Of a DNA stretch of 15,797 nt, positions 1 to 6,221 are shown piece after piece (the first letter of the stretch is position 1; each line of letters opens with the position of its first letter). The stretch is from Giesbergeria sp. GTDB taxonomy: Bacteria > Pseudomonadota > Gammaproteobacteria > Burkholderiales > Burkholderiaceae_C. Below the pieces are notes generated by a model. The model ran no database searches. It was not told where the DNA came from and saw only the letters and a program-made list of their open reading frames with translations. The stretch covers positions 1-15,797 of the forward strand of contig JAUYGP010000481.1 in NCBI GenBank assembly GCA_030690515.1. Reading direction: 5' to 3'. Both the position numbers and the translations under genes were made by a program.

Positions 1-1
1 A

Positions 2-676
2 CAGTTCGTCCGCCATGTATTTCGGGTGTACTGGCAAGCCACCGATATGCTCTTGACCCCTCAAAACTGGAATGCCTTCAAGGTAAAACGTGGCGCGCTG
101 AGCAAACCGAAAAAGGCGCGTGGCAAAGTTATTCAGATTCCAATTGAGGATGCTCTGACCACAGAGATTGGTCATTTCGCAAAACAACTTCGGAGTGGGC
201 TGCCAACAGACCACTTCTTGCGATTGCACGAGGCCAACTTCGAATGTGAAGCTTTGATTTACAGCGACAACAGAGCTGGGCGATATTCCAGGACTGCTGA
301 TTTCCGGGTATCGGCCCAGACAGGTGGAACCCAAGCACCAGAAATCGTGATTGAGGCCAAGCCCTTGATCACTAATGGCGACATCGCGAGCCGATACATG
401 GCCGAGGAAGGCCTCGGATGCTTCTTTTGTGCGGATTCGGTTTACACGAAGGGCCCCTTGGGAGCGATGTTTGCCTATACTGTCACTAACACGAACGCAT
501 CACTGCGCAATGACCTTCATCTGGCGGTGACCAGTCATCTACCAACGCCCAAATCGGTGACTAAGGTTCACCTAAATTCAGGCGATTGGGCCACCTGCTC
601 GGCACACACCCGTGATCACGGACTTGAGCCTATCCTCATCGTTCACGTTGAGCGAATGTTTCCGACGGTTCCTTGA
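2..676 (+). CDS. Hypothetical protein with PD-(D/E)XK-like signature, 5'-partial
   Basis: I do not recognise this gene. The frame is open to the left window edge and the residues before the first possible start (GTG at 26) read like protein, so the true start is probably outside; ATG 47 is an internal alternative. In the visible part, an acidic stretch is followed by ADFRVS and then PEIVIEAKPL. That D...(I/V)EAK spacing resembles the core of the PD-(D/E)XK nuclease fold, with a strand ending in D and a following strand ending in ExK. The C-terminal third is mixed and shows no membrane segment. It ends 14 bases before the decayed istA fragment. A nuclease role, for example in restriction or element maintenance, is inference from this short motif. 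It could equally be an unrelated hypothetical protein. Confidence 0.6.
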   Translation, partial: QFVRHVFRVYWQATDMLLTPQNWNAFKVKRGALSKPKKARGKVIQIPIEDALTTEIGHFAKQLRSGLPTDHFLRLHEANFECEALIYSDNRAGRYSRTADFRVSAQTGGTQAPEIVIEAKPLITNGDIASRYMAEEGLGCFFCADSVYTKGPLGAMFAYTVTNTNASLRNDLHLAVTSHLPTPKSVTKVHLNSGDWATCSAHTRDHGLEPILIVHVERMFPTVP

Positions 677-689
677 GCGAACTATTTGA

Positions 690-1120
690 TGCACAATGTT
701 CCACCCGGTTGGGGTACAGCCGGGTGCTCACCCGCTGCCCCGCCAGCTCGCACGGTACCGAATAGCGGTTGCGCTCTACCGCCACCAGACAGGTGCTTGA
801 GACCTTGGCAGAGCGCTCGACATAACCATCAATCACTGTAGGCATGGGCATCAACTCGGTACATTCTTGTTCCAGCATTTCAGGCACGCTGAACTGTTTG
901 TATTCGGGGTGGCGTATCTCGCTCCACAACGCCCGGCAGCGCTCACCCAGCCAGGCGTTGAGTTCCTCAAAGCTGCCCCATTTGCGGGCCTGCGCGTCGA
1001 TCCAGATTCGCCTCCTGCTGTCCTGCACATTCTTCTCAACGACACCCTTCTCCCAGCCACTGGCGACGTTGCAGAAGTCAGCATCGAAGAGGTAGTGTGA
1101 CCGGCTACTAACAAGCGCCT
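690..1120 (-). pseudogene. istA fragment (IS21-family transposase, C-terminal part)
   Basis: Read on the minus strand, the frame begins just after an in-frame TAG at about 1121. It quickly gives HYLFDADFCNVASGWEKG and VVEKNVQDSRRRIW, a very characteristic stretch of IS21-type IstA transposases near the end of the catalytic domain. It continues through FEELNAWLGERCRALW and a Mu-transposase-C-like segment (NRYSVPCELAGQRVSTRLYPNRV). Homology stops near 690, and the frame runs on to 636 over unrelated sequence. The N-terminal two thirds, including the helix-turn-helix and the first catalytic aspartates, are missing, as are the natural C-terminus and istB. This is a dead relic. It looks like a different IS21 subtype from the remnant at 1491-2211. 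Confidence 0.85.
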
Positions 1121-1161
1121 AAATGTGGTGCAAAAGGAAGTCGACAGGATTTTTCATTGAT

Positions 1162-1216
1162 GCGCCATGGGGTGTTGGAGGGAGCCCGAAGGGCGAGTGC
1201 AAACACCCCATGGCGC
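1162..1216. repeat. Perfect 15-bp inverted repeat with nested hairpin
   Basis: GCGCCATGGGGTGTT (1162-1176) is the exact reverse complement of AACACCCCATGGCGC (1202-1216). The 25-base loop contains a second small stem, GCCC-GAA-GGGC (1184-1194). There is no run of T after either arm, so it is not a textbook intrinsic terminator. It lies between two IS relics and may be an IS-end structure or a factor-binding site. Confidence 0.75.
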
Positions 1217-1352
1217 GCGGCGCAGGTGATTTGGGTGTCGTGAATTGGTGTGTGGGCAGGCACGGGCAGGCTTGCCTGACCTGACTTCTTGATCCCGGTA
1301 GTCAAACAGTCCAAAGGCGAGTAGAAACTGACCTTGCCGAAAAAGCTGAGCA

Positions 1353-1425
1353 GGCACGACACCGGCCAATAACGTTGCAAGTTCAAACCGATGTCGTGCC
1401 CCGAGCCCGGGAGGGCAACGTTGCC
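1353..1425. repeat. 9-bp inverted repeat plus adjacent 12-bp palindrome
   Basis: GGCACGACA (1353-1361) pairs exactly with TGTCGTGCC (1392-1400) across 30 bases. It is followed closely by the self-complementary GGCAACGTTGCC (1414-1425). This lies just upstream of the IS-encoded ORF at 1491, so it may be part of the IS promoter or left-end transposase-binding region. That role is inference. Confidence 0.45.
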
Positions 1426-1490
1426 GGTGTCAGTATTTCACGAAACACCAGGCCCTGTCGAGCCCAACCCCCGTCGGCCACCATTTGCCG

Positions 1491-1922
1491 ATGGAGCCAC
1501 CTGCCAGGCGTTACCTGTGCGCTTGTTGCCACATCCCGGTGCTGATATGCAGCCATTGTGATCACGGCAACCGCTACTGCAAAGACTGCGCACCCAAGCA
1601 ACGCGCCTGCTGCGTGCGCGCAGCTGGACAACGCTACCAAGCCAGCAGGCGTGGACGTCATGCCCACGCCCAGCGACAGCGCCGCTGGCTGGCGAAACGC
1701 GCGAAAGTGACGCATCAGGGATCCCCACCCTTAAGCCTGCCTGCTCTACTGCCACCCGAGGTGATGGCAATCAAAGTTGATGCGCAGCAGCAGCCCTGGC
1801 AGTGCCATTTCTGTGGCCGCGACTGTGTTGAGTTTGTGCGAATTGACTTTTTGCGCCGTCGCATCCGTCGTTTGTCGCCAAACACCAAGCAAAAGGAAGC
1901 ACACCATGGCCATGACCCCTGA
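1491..1922 (+). CDS. Zinc-cluster ORF of an IS21-type element
   Basis: This is a 143-residue basic protein read from ATG 1491; a TTG at 1485 in the same frame is less likely. The N-terminal 35 residues hold paired cysteines (CACC, CSHC, CKDC), followed by a very arginine-rich stretch (QASRRGRHAHAQRQRR) and KVTHQGS. A second cysteine set, CHFCGRDC, lies near residue 110. From memory, proteins of this pattern are usually encoded directly upstream of a particular type of IS21-family istA in Pseudomonas and Burkholderia relatives. Here the next ORF starts inside it, at 1906, and is such an istA start. The cysteine clusters suggest zinc binding and the basic region nucleic-acid binding; the role in transposition is unknown to me. 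The reading frame looks intact although the element is not. Confidence 0.7.
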   Translation: MEPPARRYLCACCHIPVLICSHCDHGNRYCKDCAPKQRACCVRAAGQRYQASRRGRHAHAQRQRRWLAKRAKVTHQGSPPLSLPALLPPEVMAIKVDAQQQPWQCHFCGRDCVEFVRIDFLRRRIRRLSPNTKQKEAHHGHDP

Positions 1923-2589
1923 ACTCAGAGCCCAGATACTGCGTTATTACCATGTCGAGCAGTGGCGAACTGGCACCATTGCCCGGCAACTGTTGGTACA
2001 CCACGACACCGTTCAGAGAGTCCTGCTCCAAGCGGGCTTGGCACCCATCGGCACTGTGCGTGTTGGTGCCGACGCTGATTTGAGCCACCTGTCGGGTTTG
2101 CAGTGTGCCAGTTGGATGACTCAGAGCGTCAAGACTGAGGCCGTTCACCTGACTTCTTCTATGGCTCAATTGACGGTCGGCACGTGGCTCAAATCGGGGG
2201 CGGCGGCAACAATCCGTGACAAACAGGTTCGGGCAATGGGGCTGGAACCACGATGGGCGGTCATCGATGGCCAGCCAGCGTTCACCCGTTGAGCGATTGG
2301 TCGCCAGCCAGGCCATGCACTCACGCTCTCGCACGAATGCAGGCGCTAGTGCCTGGTCCCAAAGGTCGGGCGTGACACCGATCACCCGGCCTTGCATGTC
2401 TTGGGCGAAAAATTCGCGCATATCCTCAAGCGAATGATGCTCACGCCAACTACTGCTGATGACGATTTGAACGTCTTGCAGCTCGCGCTCGCGCAAAACC
2501 GACTCGATCAAATGCAGGCGACAAAAGACGTTTTCGTCGCCGCATGGCTGCGGGTGCGTGACGCCATCGAAGTCAAGAAAAAGGATCAT
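1771..2589 (-). CDS. HAD phosphatase-like protein (RNA-repair-associated type), 3' end replaced by IS sequence
   Basis: The genuine part is residues 1-126 (2589 to 2212). It opens MILFLDFDGVTHP, where D6 and D8 are the HAD nucleophile and acid/base pair. VISSSWRE gives motif II and WLAIDDRPSWF gives the metal-binding acidic pair. This pattern matches the single-domain HAD proteins grouped with the 'Swiss Army Knife' RNA-repair HAD family. Right after NLFVTD, where relatives continue for about 15-25 residues, the frame enters the IS21 terminus at 2211. It then runs as nonsense to a stop at 1771, adding some 146 alien residues. All visible catalytic motifs remain, so activity cannot be excluded, but the fold's last elements are lost. 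It starts by an ATGA overlap with the gene before it and is the last gene of the operon. Substrate is unknown; phosphate removal from nucleotides or RNA ends is inference. Confidence 0.75.
   Translation of the reverse strand: MILFLDFDGVTHPQPCGDENVFCRLHLIESVLRERELQDVQIVISSSWREHHSLEDMREFFAQDMQGRVIGVTPDLWDQALAPAFVRERECMAWLATNRSTGERWLAIDDRPSWFQPHCPNLFVTDCCRRPRFEPRADRQLSHRRSQVNGLSLDALSHPTGTLQTRQVAQISVGTNTHSADGCQARLEQDSLNGVVVYQQLPGNGASSPLLDMVITQYLGSEFRGHGHGVLPFAWCLATNDGCDGAKSQFAQTQHSRGHRNGTARAAAAHQL
1906..2043 (+). pseudogene. istA N-terminal fragment (IS21-family)
   Basis: ATG 1906 opens MAMTPELRAQILRYYHVE, then WRTGTIARQLLVHHDTVQ and RVLLQAGL. This is the N-terminal helix-turn-helix region of an IS21-type IstA transposase; the GTIARQL..HHDTV part is the recognisable HTH. 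After about residue 46 the similarity ends, where a full protein would continue for some 400 more residues. The frame stays open to 2292 through the IS terminus and across the antisense of the HAD gene, but that part is not real coding sequence. The gene overlaps the zinc-cluster ORF by 17 bases. Confidence 0.75.
2078..2211. repeat. IS21-type right terminus with internal repeats
   Basis: GATTTGAGCCACCTGTCGG (from 2078) recurs inverted as CGGCACGTGGCTCAAATC (2179-2196) with few differences. A third shorter copy, TGGCTCAATTGACGGTCGG, starts near 2162. Multiple spaced terminal repeats are typical transposase-binding sites at IS21-family ends. The outer edge GGCGGCAACA ends at 2211, and beyond it the HAD gene resumes. 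Confidence 0.65.
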
Positions 2590-2828
2590 GTTTGGCCTTC
2601 CCGAATAACGTTTCCGGTTTGGTCTGGCTCAACACCTAACTCATGCATGAACGCCCTCTCGTGCTCTTGTACTTGCGTCCAGTCAATCGTGGACATGGAA
2701 TTCTGGTAAATGAAACGGCACGCTCTCCCGTCCAGCCTGCTTGCAGTGGTGTGCTTTTTCGCCAAAACTGCCAGTACCGGATAGACAGACAATTTGTGAA
2801 GCGCGTTGTCGATGTTGTGATGGTTCAT
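2586..2828 (-). CDS. Small hypothetical protein (80 aa)
   Basis: I do not recognise this protein. It is mostly soluble, with a histidine-rich start (MNHHNIDNALHKL), a short hydrophobic stretch (YPVLAVLAKK) and a C-terminal half carrying HERAFMHELGVEPD. Start and stop both sit in ATGA overlaps, with the BPSL0761-like gene upstream and the HAD gene downstream. That strongly supports translation by coupling. The hydrophobic stretch is too short to be a convincing membrane helix. Confidence 0.6.
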   Translation of the reverse strand: MNHHNIDNALHKLSVYPVLAVLAKKHTTASRLDGRACRFIYQNSMSTIDWTQVQEHERAFMHELGVEPDQTGNVIREGQT

Positions 2829-3064
2829 TGTTTTGGCCGTTCGTAATAATCGACTGGCAACAGCCAGGATGATTGGCCGCTTTCTTGCTGTCGATGCAAC
2901 TGGCGCTCGGCCTCCTGCTCAATTGAGCGGGTTTCTGGAAAGTGGCGCAACACGCTAATCGCTTGCGCACGTATTGCGGCAGGCGTGTCAGTGCCCAATC
3001 GCAATTCCTGCAAAAACTCTGCCGCCGACATCAGCGCTCTGGCTCTCTCACTCGGCATGGTCAT
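2825..3064 (-). CDS. BPSL0761-like small protein (79 aa)
   Basis: The sequence begins MTMPSERARALMSAAEFLQELR and continues with IRAQAISVLRHFPET. The order 'MT.P.ER.RA......FL.EL......R..A...LRHFP' is the pattern I associate with the BPSL0761 family, small proteins of unknown function common in Burkholderiales, often on mobile DNA. The C-terminus (SWLLPVDYYERPKQ) is polar. The ATG lies in an ATGA overlap with the stop of the upstream gene; a second in-frame ATG two codons on could also serve. Its role in this operon is unknown. Confidence 0.7.
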   Translation of the reverse strand: MTMPSERARALMSAAEFLQELRLGTDTPAAIRAQAISVLRHFPETRSIEQEAERQLHRQQESGQSSWLLPVDYYERPKQ

Positions 3065-3303
3065 AGCGATTTCTCAAAGTCAATGACAACAACCGGGAAC
3101 GGTTTGCCGGTCTTCACTTCGGCGTCGTTGCCGTCAATCACCCGGTAATTGCCAATTGGGGTACCAGACCAATCTTGATCCGTCTTGGCCACCTGGACGA
3201 TACCGACACGCAAAGCGTGGTCCACGTTCGACTCACAGGGCAGCATCACGTCAAGTTTTGGCGGCAACATCTGCAACTGCACAATTAGTTCGCTAACTTT
3301 CAT
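3061..3303 (-). CDS. Small hypothetical protein (80 aa)
   Basis: ATG 3303 is chosen because it forms an ATGA overlap with the stop of the exonuclease gene at 3300; longer in-frame extensions would lie inside that gene. The protein opens MKVSELIVQLQMLPPKLDVM, a layout seen in many short plasmid and phage proteins where a helix is followed by 'LPP...V.L'. It goes on with alternating beta-like segments (HALRVGIVQVAK, GNYRVIDG, FPVVVIDFEKSL). No catalytic motif is visible and I assign no function. It ends in an ATGA overlap with the BPSL0761-like gene. Confidence 0.6.
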   Translation of the reverse strand: MKVSELIVQLQMLPPKLDVMLPCESNVDHALRVGIVQVAKTDQDWSGTPIGNYRVIDGNDAEVKTGKPFPVVVIDFEKSL

Positions 3304-3809
3304 TCGATTCTCCAAATCTTCTCCATGAACTGATGCCAGGCACGATAGCCCGCCATCAGCGCCCGTGCATCGGCCAGGGCATGGTGTGGGGGCCATTGCT
3401 GGGTGTAGGTGTTGTTCTGTGCCCGCTCAAAGACCGGGTGGGTGATGCTGGAGTTTCCCAAGTGCAACGGTTCGCCAAAGTTGGCGGGTGGTGTTCTGGA
3501 ACCACGACCAAGAATGGCATCCACCAGCAATAGCCAATCACCCTCAAAGTCGTAAATGATGGTGGCGGGTTCTGGCAACTGCTCGAACCACTCCTGCAGG
3601 CGCTGCGTTAACTCAGATCGGCTACAGGCTGCGCCAGGCACGTCCCCCAGCAACGGCAGTACGATTTCTCTTACAAAGCCGCTGCACGCGTCCCGGTGAT
3701 AGTCGGTGCGCTCGGCGTAAAACTTCCGGCCATCCTCACTCACCAGTGCAATGCTGATGAGGTCAGGCCGGACAAAATTGGTGAATTCGGTATCGAGAAA
3801 AACTAGCAT
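3300..3809 (-). CDS. DEDDh 3'-5' exonuclease-like protein (second copy)
   Basis: This 169-residue protein shows the DEDDh exonuclease signature. MLVFLDTEFT supplies D6 and E8, YDFEGDW supplies the second-motif aspartate (D87 or D91), and HHALADARAL supplies the histidine (H142) and last aspartate (D147). The short single-domain form and FLDTEF start resemble the Rv2179c-like 3'-5' exoribonuclease group. Such enzymes use two metal ions to remove nucleotides from 3' ends; RNA is the likely substrate by family. ATG 3809 is preferred over a start at 3842 because it lies in an ATGCTAG overlap with the upstream metallophosphoesterase stop and places the strand motif at residue 3. It is about 25-30% similar by eye to the copy at 5223-5780, so this is no recent duplication. 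Confidence 0.82.
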   Translation of the reverse strand: MLVFLDTEFTNFVRPDLISIALVSEDGRKFYAERTDYHRDACSGFVREIVLPLLGDVPGAACSRSELTQRLQEWFEQLPEPATIIYDFEGDWLLLVDAILGRGSRTPPANFGEPLHLGNSSITHPVFERAQNNTYTQQWPPHHALADARALMAGYRAWHQFMEKIWRIE

Positions 3810-4531
3810 CGCGGCTCCTGCACCGTGCGGCGGTATGCCCATGGGTCATTGAGTTCGCCCGCACGAACCACCCGCCCCGTCATGTCGGTAATCCCGCGCA
3901 GTCCTACGCCAAAGGCTTCGAAACCCAGCCGGGCGCGCTCGGCACTGTAGTCAATCTGGTCGTGGTGGTGACCGTGGAAAGCCGTTCTCACGCCCAAGCG
4001 ACGGGCCAGTTCGTCAATGGCGGCAAACCCATGCGGGTGTGAGCTGGGGGCCTCATGCGTGACCAGAATGTCGGCACGCTGCTTTTTCAAGCGCTCGTAG
4101 TCGACCGGGAAGATGGTGCTACGGTGCTTGAGTGGCAAATCACCGCGCCAGAAGTTGCCCTTGCCGCAGCGGGCCAGGTACTGTTTGGGATTCTCAAAGG
4201 TAGCCGGTGCCGGGGGTGTCCACACTTTCTCACGGAAAACGCCGCCCAATCCCGCAATGCGCAGGCCTGCGATTTCGACCACTCGGCCATGCAAGTTCCG
4301 GTCGGCCAGGGCAGACCCAAAAAGGTTGTCATGATCGGCTTCGGAATCGGTGTCGTGGTTGCCGGGAATGAACCAGATTTCGGTCTTGTCCAAGATCGGG
4401 GCCAGCTCAATGTGCAGCGGTCTGGGTGCCTGCATGTCACCCAGCAGGATGACGGCGGCAGGCCGGTGCTCCTGAACCGCCTCAATGATGTGCTCAAAAT
4501 AGCCATGCGGGTCGCCACAGAAAAGAATCAC
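3803..4531 (-). CDS. Calcineurin-like metallophosphoesterase (242 aa)
   Basis: The full set of metallophosphoesterase motifs is present in order: GDPHG (D7, H9), LLGDMQ (G31-D32), GNHD (57-60), VTHEAP, and HGHHHD in the C-terminal third. These residues bind two metal ions that hydrolyse phosphomono- or phosphodiesters. There is no signal peptide, so the protein should act in the cytoplasm. The start is a GTG at 4531 with an excellent GGAGG six bases upstream. It follows the other metallophosphoesterase gene by 31 bases and overlaps the second exonuclease by seven. The substrate is not shown by the sequence; the exonuclease neighbours suggest nucleic-acid ends or nucleotides. This is inference. 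Confidence 0.85.
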   Translation of the reverse strand: MILFCGDPHGYFEHIIEAVQEHRPAAVILLGDMQAPRPLHIELAPILDKTEIWFIPGNHDTDSEADHDNLFGSALADRNLHGRVVEIAGLRIAGLGGVFREKVWTPPAPATFENPKQYLARCGKGNFWRGDLPLKHRSTIFPVDYERLKKQRADILVTHEAPSSHPHGFAAIDELARRLGVRTAFHGHHHDQIDYSAERARLGFEAFGVGLRGITDMTGRVVRAGELNDPWAYRRTVQEPRC

Positions 4532-4562
4532 TCAGTCCTCCAAATGATTATCAAAATCAGCA

Positions 4563-5210
4563 TCACAAGCAATTGAGTCCGTGATTGATGTCCCAGCCGA
4601 CGTTCATGTACTTGACCATCAGCGTTGATGGCAGCGTTTTTTCGTGCAGGTGGCCGTGGTAGTTCAAGACCGGCGTGTTTTTGTAGGTTTCAGGCACAAG
4701 GATGGGGTAATGACTCACCACCACCAAGCGGCCCTGATAGCCAAGCCACGTGAGAAACGGAACCACCGCCTCAAACAAGTCTTTTTCAAGTGCCAATTTA
4801 CATTTGCCGTCACGGGTCAAGTCATGGTTTCCGGCGATCAGAATCTTTCGTCCCGGAAGTTGCCGGATGAGTTCAACGGTTTTTTGATAGTTGCCCATTG
4901 CCATGTCGCCGCCATAGAGAATGAGCTCATCCTTGGGTACTTTCTGCAAAGTCGCCATCAGCGCGTCGGTCATGCTGTCCACATTGAAAAACGGTCGGTC
5001 GCAGTAGCCGATGATGTTGCTGTGCATGAAGTGCAGGTCTGAGGTGATCCAGACCCGCTCACCAGCGGCGAGTGCATCGCTAACCATTTGGCTGGTCGCT
5101 TCAATCAACTCTTGGTTGATAAGGTCGGTGAGTCCTGAATTGATCGCTTTTGACACGCCTTTTTCTGCGTCAAGCGTGTGTTTGAACAATCCGAGTGCCA
5201 TATTGAACAT
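4563..5210 (-). CDS. Calcineurin-like metallophosphoesterase (215 aa)
   Basis: After an N-terminal helical extension of about 50 residues, the metallophosphoesterase core begins at WITSDLHFMH (D58, H60). It continues with YGGDMAMG (D102), AGNHD (126-130), VVSHYP (H167) and NYHGHLHE (H187, H189). It ends with KYMNVGWDINHG, a tail seen in phage-type phosphoesterases. All metal ligands are in place. The type differs from the neighbour at 3803-4531 in spacing and in the extension, so the two are distant paralogues. AGGA lies eight bases before ATG 5210, and the preceding exonuclease stops 12 bases upstream. Phosphoesterase activity is well supported; the substrate is unknown. Confidence 0.85.
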   Translation of the reverse strand: MFNMALGLFKHTLDAEKGVSKAINSGLTDLINQELIEATSQMVSDALAAGERVWITSDLHFMHSNIIGYCDRPFFNVDSMTDALMATLQKVPKDELILYGGDMAMGNYQKTVELIRQLPGRKILIAGNHDLTRDGKCKLALEKDLFEAVVPFLTWLGYQGRLVVVSHYPILVPETYKNTPVLNYHGHLHEKTLPSTLMVKYMNVGWDINHGLNCL

Positions 5211-5222
5211 AAGATTCCTGTG

Positions 5223-5780
5223 CTAAATTGAACGAGCGCTTGCCAGCGCCGCCGCCTTCACGGCCATGTATGCCGCCCGCAGCGCCAGTGCATCGGCCAG
5301 CGCATGGTGCCGTTTGAGGCCGCGCCCGCCACGCCGCCCCAGCGCCCGAAAACATTCCTCTGCCGCCAGTTCCCCGGTGATGGTGCCGGTGATGGGGTTG
5401 ACGTTGACTGGAAGTACAACCTCGCGCACCTGGTCCCAAAGCCCACAATCACGGATGGCATATTCCATCAGTTCATAGTCCATGCTGTAGTCGAAGGCGA
5501 CCTCAACTTTCGTCCCGGCCTCTGCCGCAAGTCCAAGAAGCCATTCACCCGTTCGGCGTCCCATTTCCCACTCGGTGCCGGTCGCGCCGGGCACCAGTCC
5601 CCACATGTCGAAAATGCCACTTTTCACGAAGGCGCTTGAGGCCTTGACGCGGGCTTTTCCGGCCTCAGTGGTGAGGTCAAGTTCGGCGTAGTGCTCCCGG
5701 CCAACAAGGGTGACAAGTCCGAGACTGAGCAACTCCGGGTTTAGCAGGTCGGTGAACTCGGTATCCAGAAAAACGATCAT
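5223..5780 (-). CDS. DEDDh 3'-5' exonuclease-like protein (first copy)
   Basis: The 185-residue protein opens MIVFLDTEFT (D6, E8). It has AFDYSMDYEL (D97 or D101) and a C-terminal HHALADALAL (H158, D163): the four acidic residues and histidine of the DEDDh exonuclease fold. The group is the same as the protein at 3300-3809, the Rv2179c-like exoribonuclease type, but this copy has a longer middle and an alanine-rich tail. It starts in an ATGA overlap with the gene upstream and is followed after 12 bases by a metallophosphoesterase. The block therefore reads exonuclease, phosphoesterase, phosphoesterase, exonuclease. RNA 3'-end trimming is the family-based expectation. Confidence 0.85.
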   Translation of the reverse strand: MIVFLDTEFTDLLNPELLSLGLVTLVGREHYAELDLTTEAGKARVKASSAFVKSGIFDMWGLVPGATGTEWEMGRRTGEWLLGLAAEAGTKVEVAFDYSMDYELMEYAIRDCGLWDQVREVVLPVNVNPITGTITGELAAEECFRALGRRGGRGLKRHHALADALALRAAYMAVKAAALASARSI

Positions 5781-6205
5781 GGCACCCGCCGTTGAAGTCT
5801 CAAAACTCGGGCTTCCGCTTGATCGACTGCATCACGCATTGCTTGAGTGAAAGGAACGCCCTTCACTGCCCGCCAGTAAAGTCGCAAGCCACCAAATTTC
5901 TCTTTGATCTGGAAGCACGCGGGTAGGTCATCAACAGCTACGCCAGCGGCTACCATTTCATGGAGTGCCGCTTCAATGGTGGTGACCGCATTGAGCACGA
6001 TTTCAAGCCAGGCATCCGGGCACTCTATGCCCCAAGAGTGGATTGGTGGATACCGGCGTTCTTGCACAAACTCAGGGAGTCCGAGTTCGGTTCTGAGGTC
6101 ACGAATGTCTGCTGACATTTCATCTTCCGGGTCGAAGTAGCCCGCTGTTCTGTGTCTGAAAAACAGCGGTGCGGCGCTGAAAATGGTTTGATCTGAAATT
6201 GCCAT
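5777..6205 (-). CDS. Hypothetical protein with KEKFGGLRLY motif (142 aa)
   Basis: Function is not known. The most telling stretch is CFQIKEKFGGLRLYW (residues 97-111). A '(V/I)KEKFGGLR(F/L)Y' segment recurs in many short bacterial and phage hypothetical proteins, usually after a helix like the one here (LEIVLNAVTTIEAALHEM). The N-terminus (ISDQTIFSAAPLFFRHR) is moderately hydrophobic but not a signal peptide. ATG 6205 has a near-perfect GGAGG upstream, the strongest ribosome-binding site in the operon, which suggests this protein and the coupled exonuclease after it are made at a high rate. The stop overlaps the exonuclease start (ATGA). Confidence 0.7.
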   Translation of the reverse strand: MAISDQTIFSAAPLFFRHRTAGYFDPEDEMSADIRDLRTELGLPEFVQERRYPPIHSWGIECPDAWLEIVLNAVTTIEAALHEMVAAGVAVDDLPACFQIKEKFGGLRLYWRAVKGVPFTQAMRDAVDQAEARVLRLQRRVP

Positions 6206-6221
6206 GTGATCCTCCTGTGGC

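Larger units (their letters stand above)
1121..1490. other. Non-coding stretch with hairpins between two IS21 relics
   Basis: No convincing gene is seen in these 370 bases; the open frames lack ribosome-binding sites and recognisable motifs. The stretch holds a strong 15-bp inverted repeat (1162-1216), a 9-bp inverted repeat (1353-1361 with 1392-1400) and a 12-bp palindrome, GGCAACGTTGCC (1414-1425). It probably contains the lost left part of the IS element whose zinc-cluster ORF starts at 1491, but I cannot place a left terminus matching the right end at 2211. The nearest resemblance is GTTGCCG at 1421-1427. Confidence 0.5.
1485..2211 (+). mobile_element. Internally deleted IS21-family element remnant
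   Basis: The remnant consists of the zinc-cluster ORF, about 46 codons of istA, and a terminus with repeated TTGAGCCAC/TGGCTCAA motifs ending in GGCGGCAACA at 2211. Read inward from that end the sequence begins TGTTGCC, the TGT start typical of IS21-family inverted repeats. Most of istA and all of istB are missing, so an internal deletion joined the two ends. The left boundary is not located; 1485 is only the minimum visible extent. The right boundary is sharp because the HAD gene reading frame breaks exactly there. Confidence 0.7.

Noticed and set aside
1108..1386. Minus-strand open frame of 92 codons between the IS relics
   Set aside because: No ribosome-binding site, covers the 15-bp hairpin, and the translation shows no recognisable motif or domain.
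690..2211. A single IS21 element with both istA pieces
   Set aside because: The two fragments are on opposite strands and resemble different IstA subtypes.
2044..2292. Continuation of the istA start frame to 2292
   Set aside because: It crosses the IS terminus and the antisense of the HAD gene; transposase similarity ends near residue 46.
3809..3842. Upstream in-frame start for the second exonuclease
   Set aside because: The extra 11 residues precede the first strand of the fold and lack homology; the ATGCTAG overlap at 3809 is the natural start.
4055..4576. Plus-strand open frame of 173 codons
   Set aside because: Antisense to a metallophosphoesterase with all motifs intact; no start signal.
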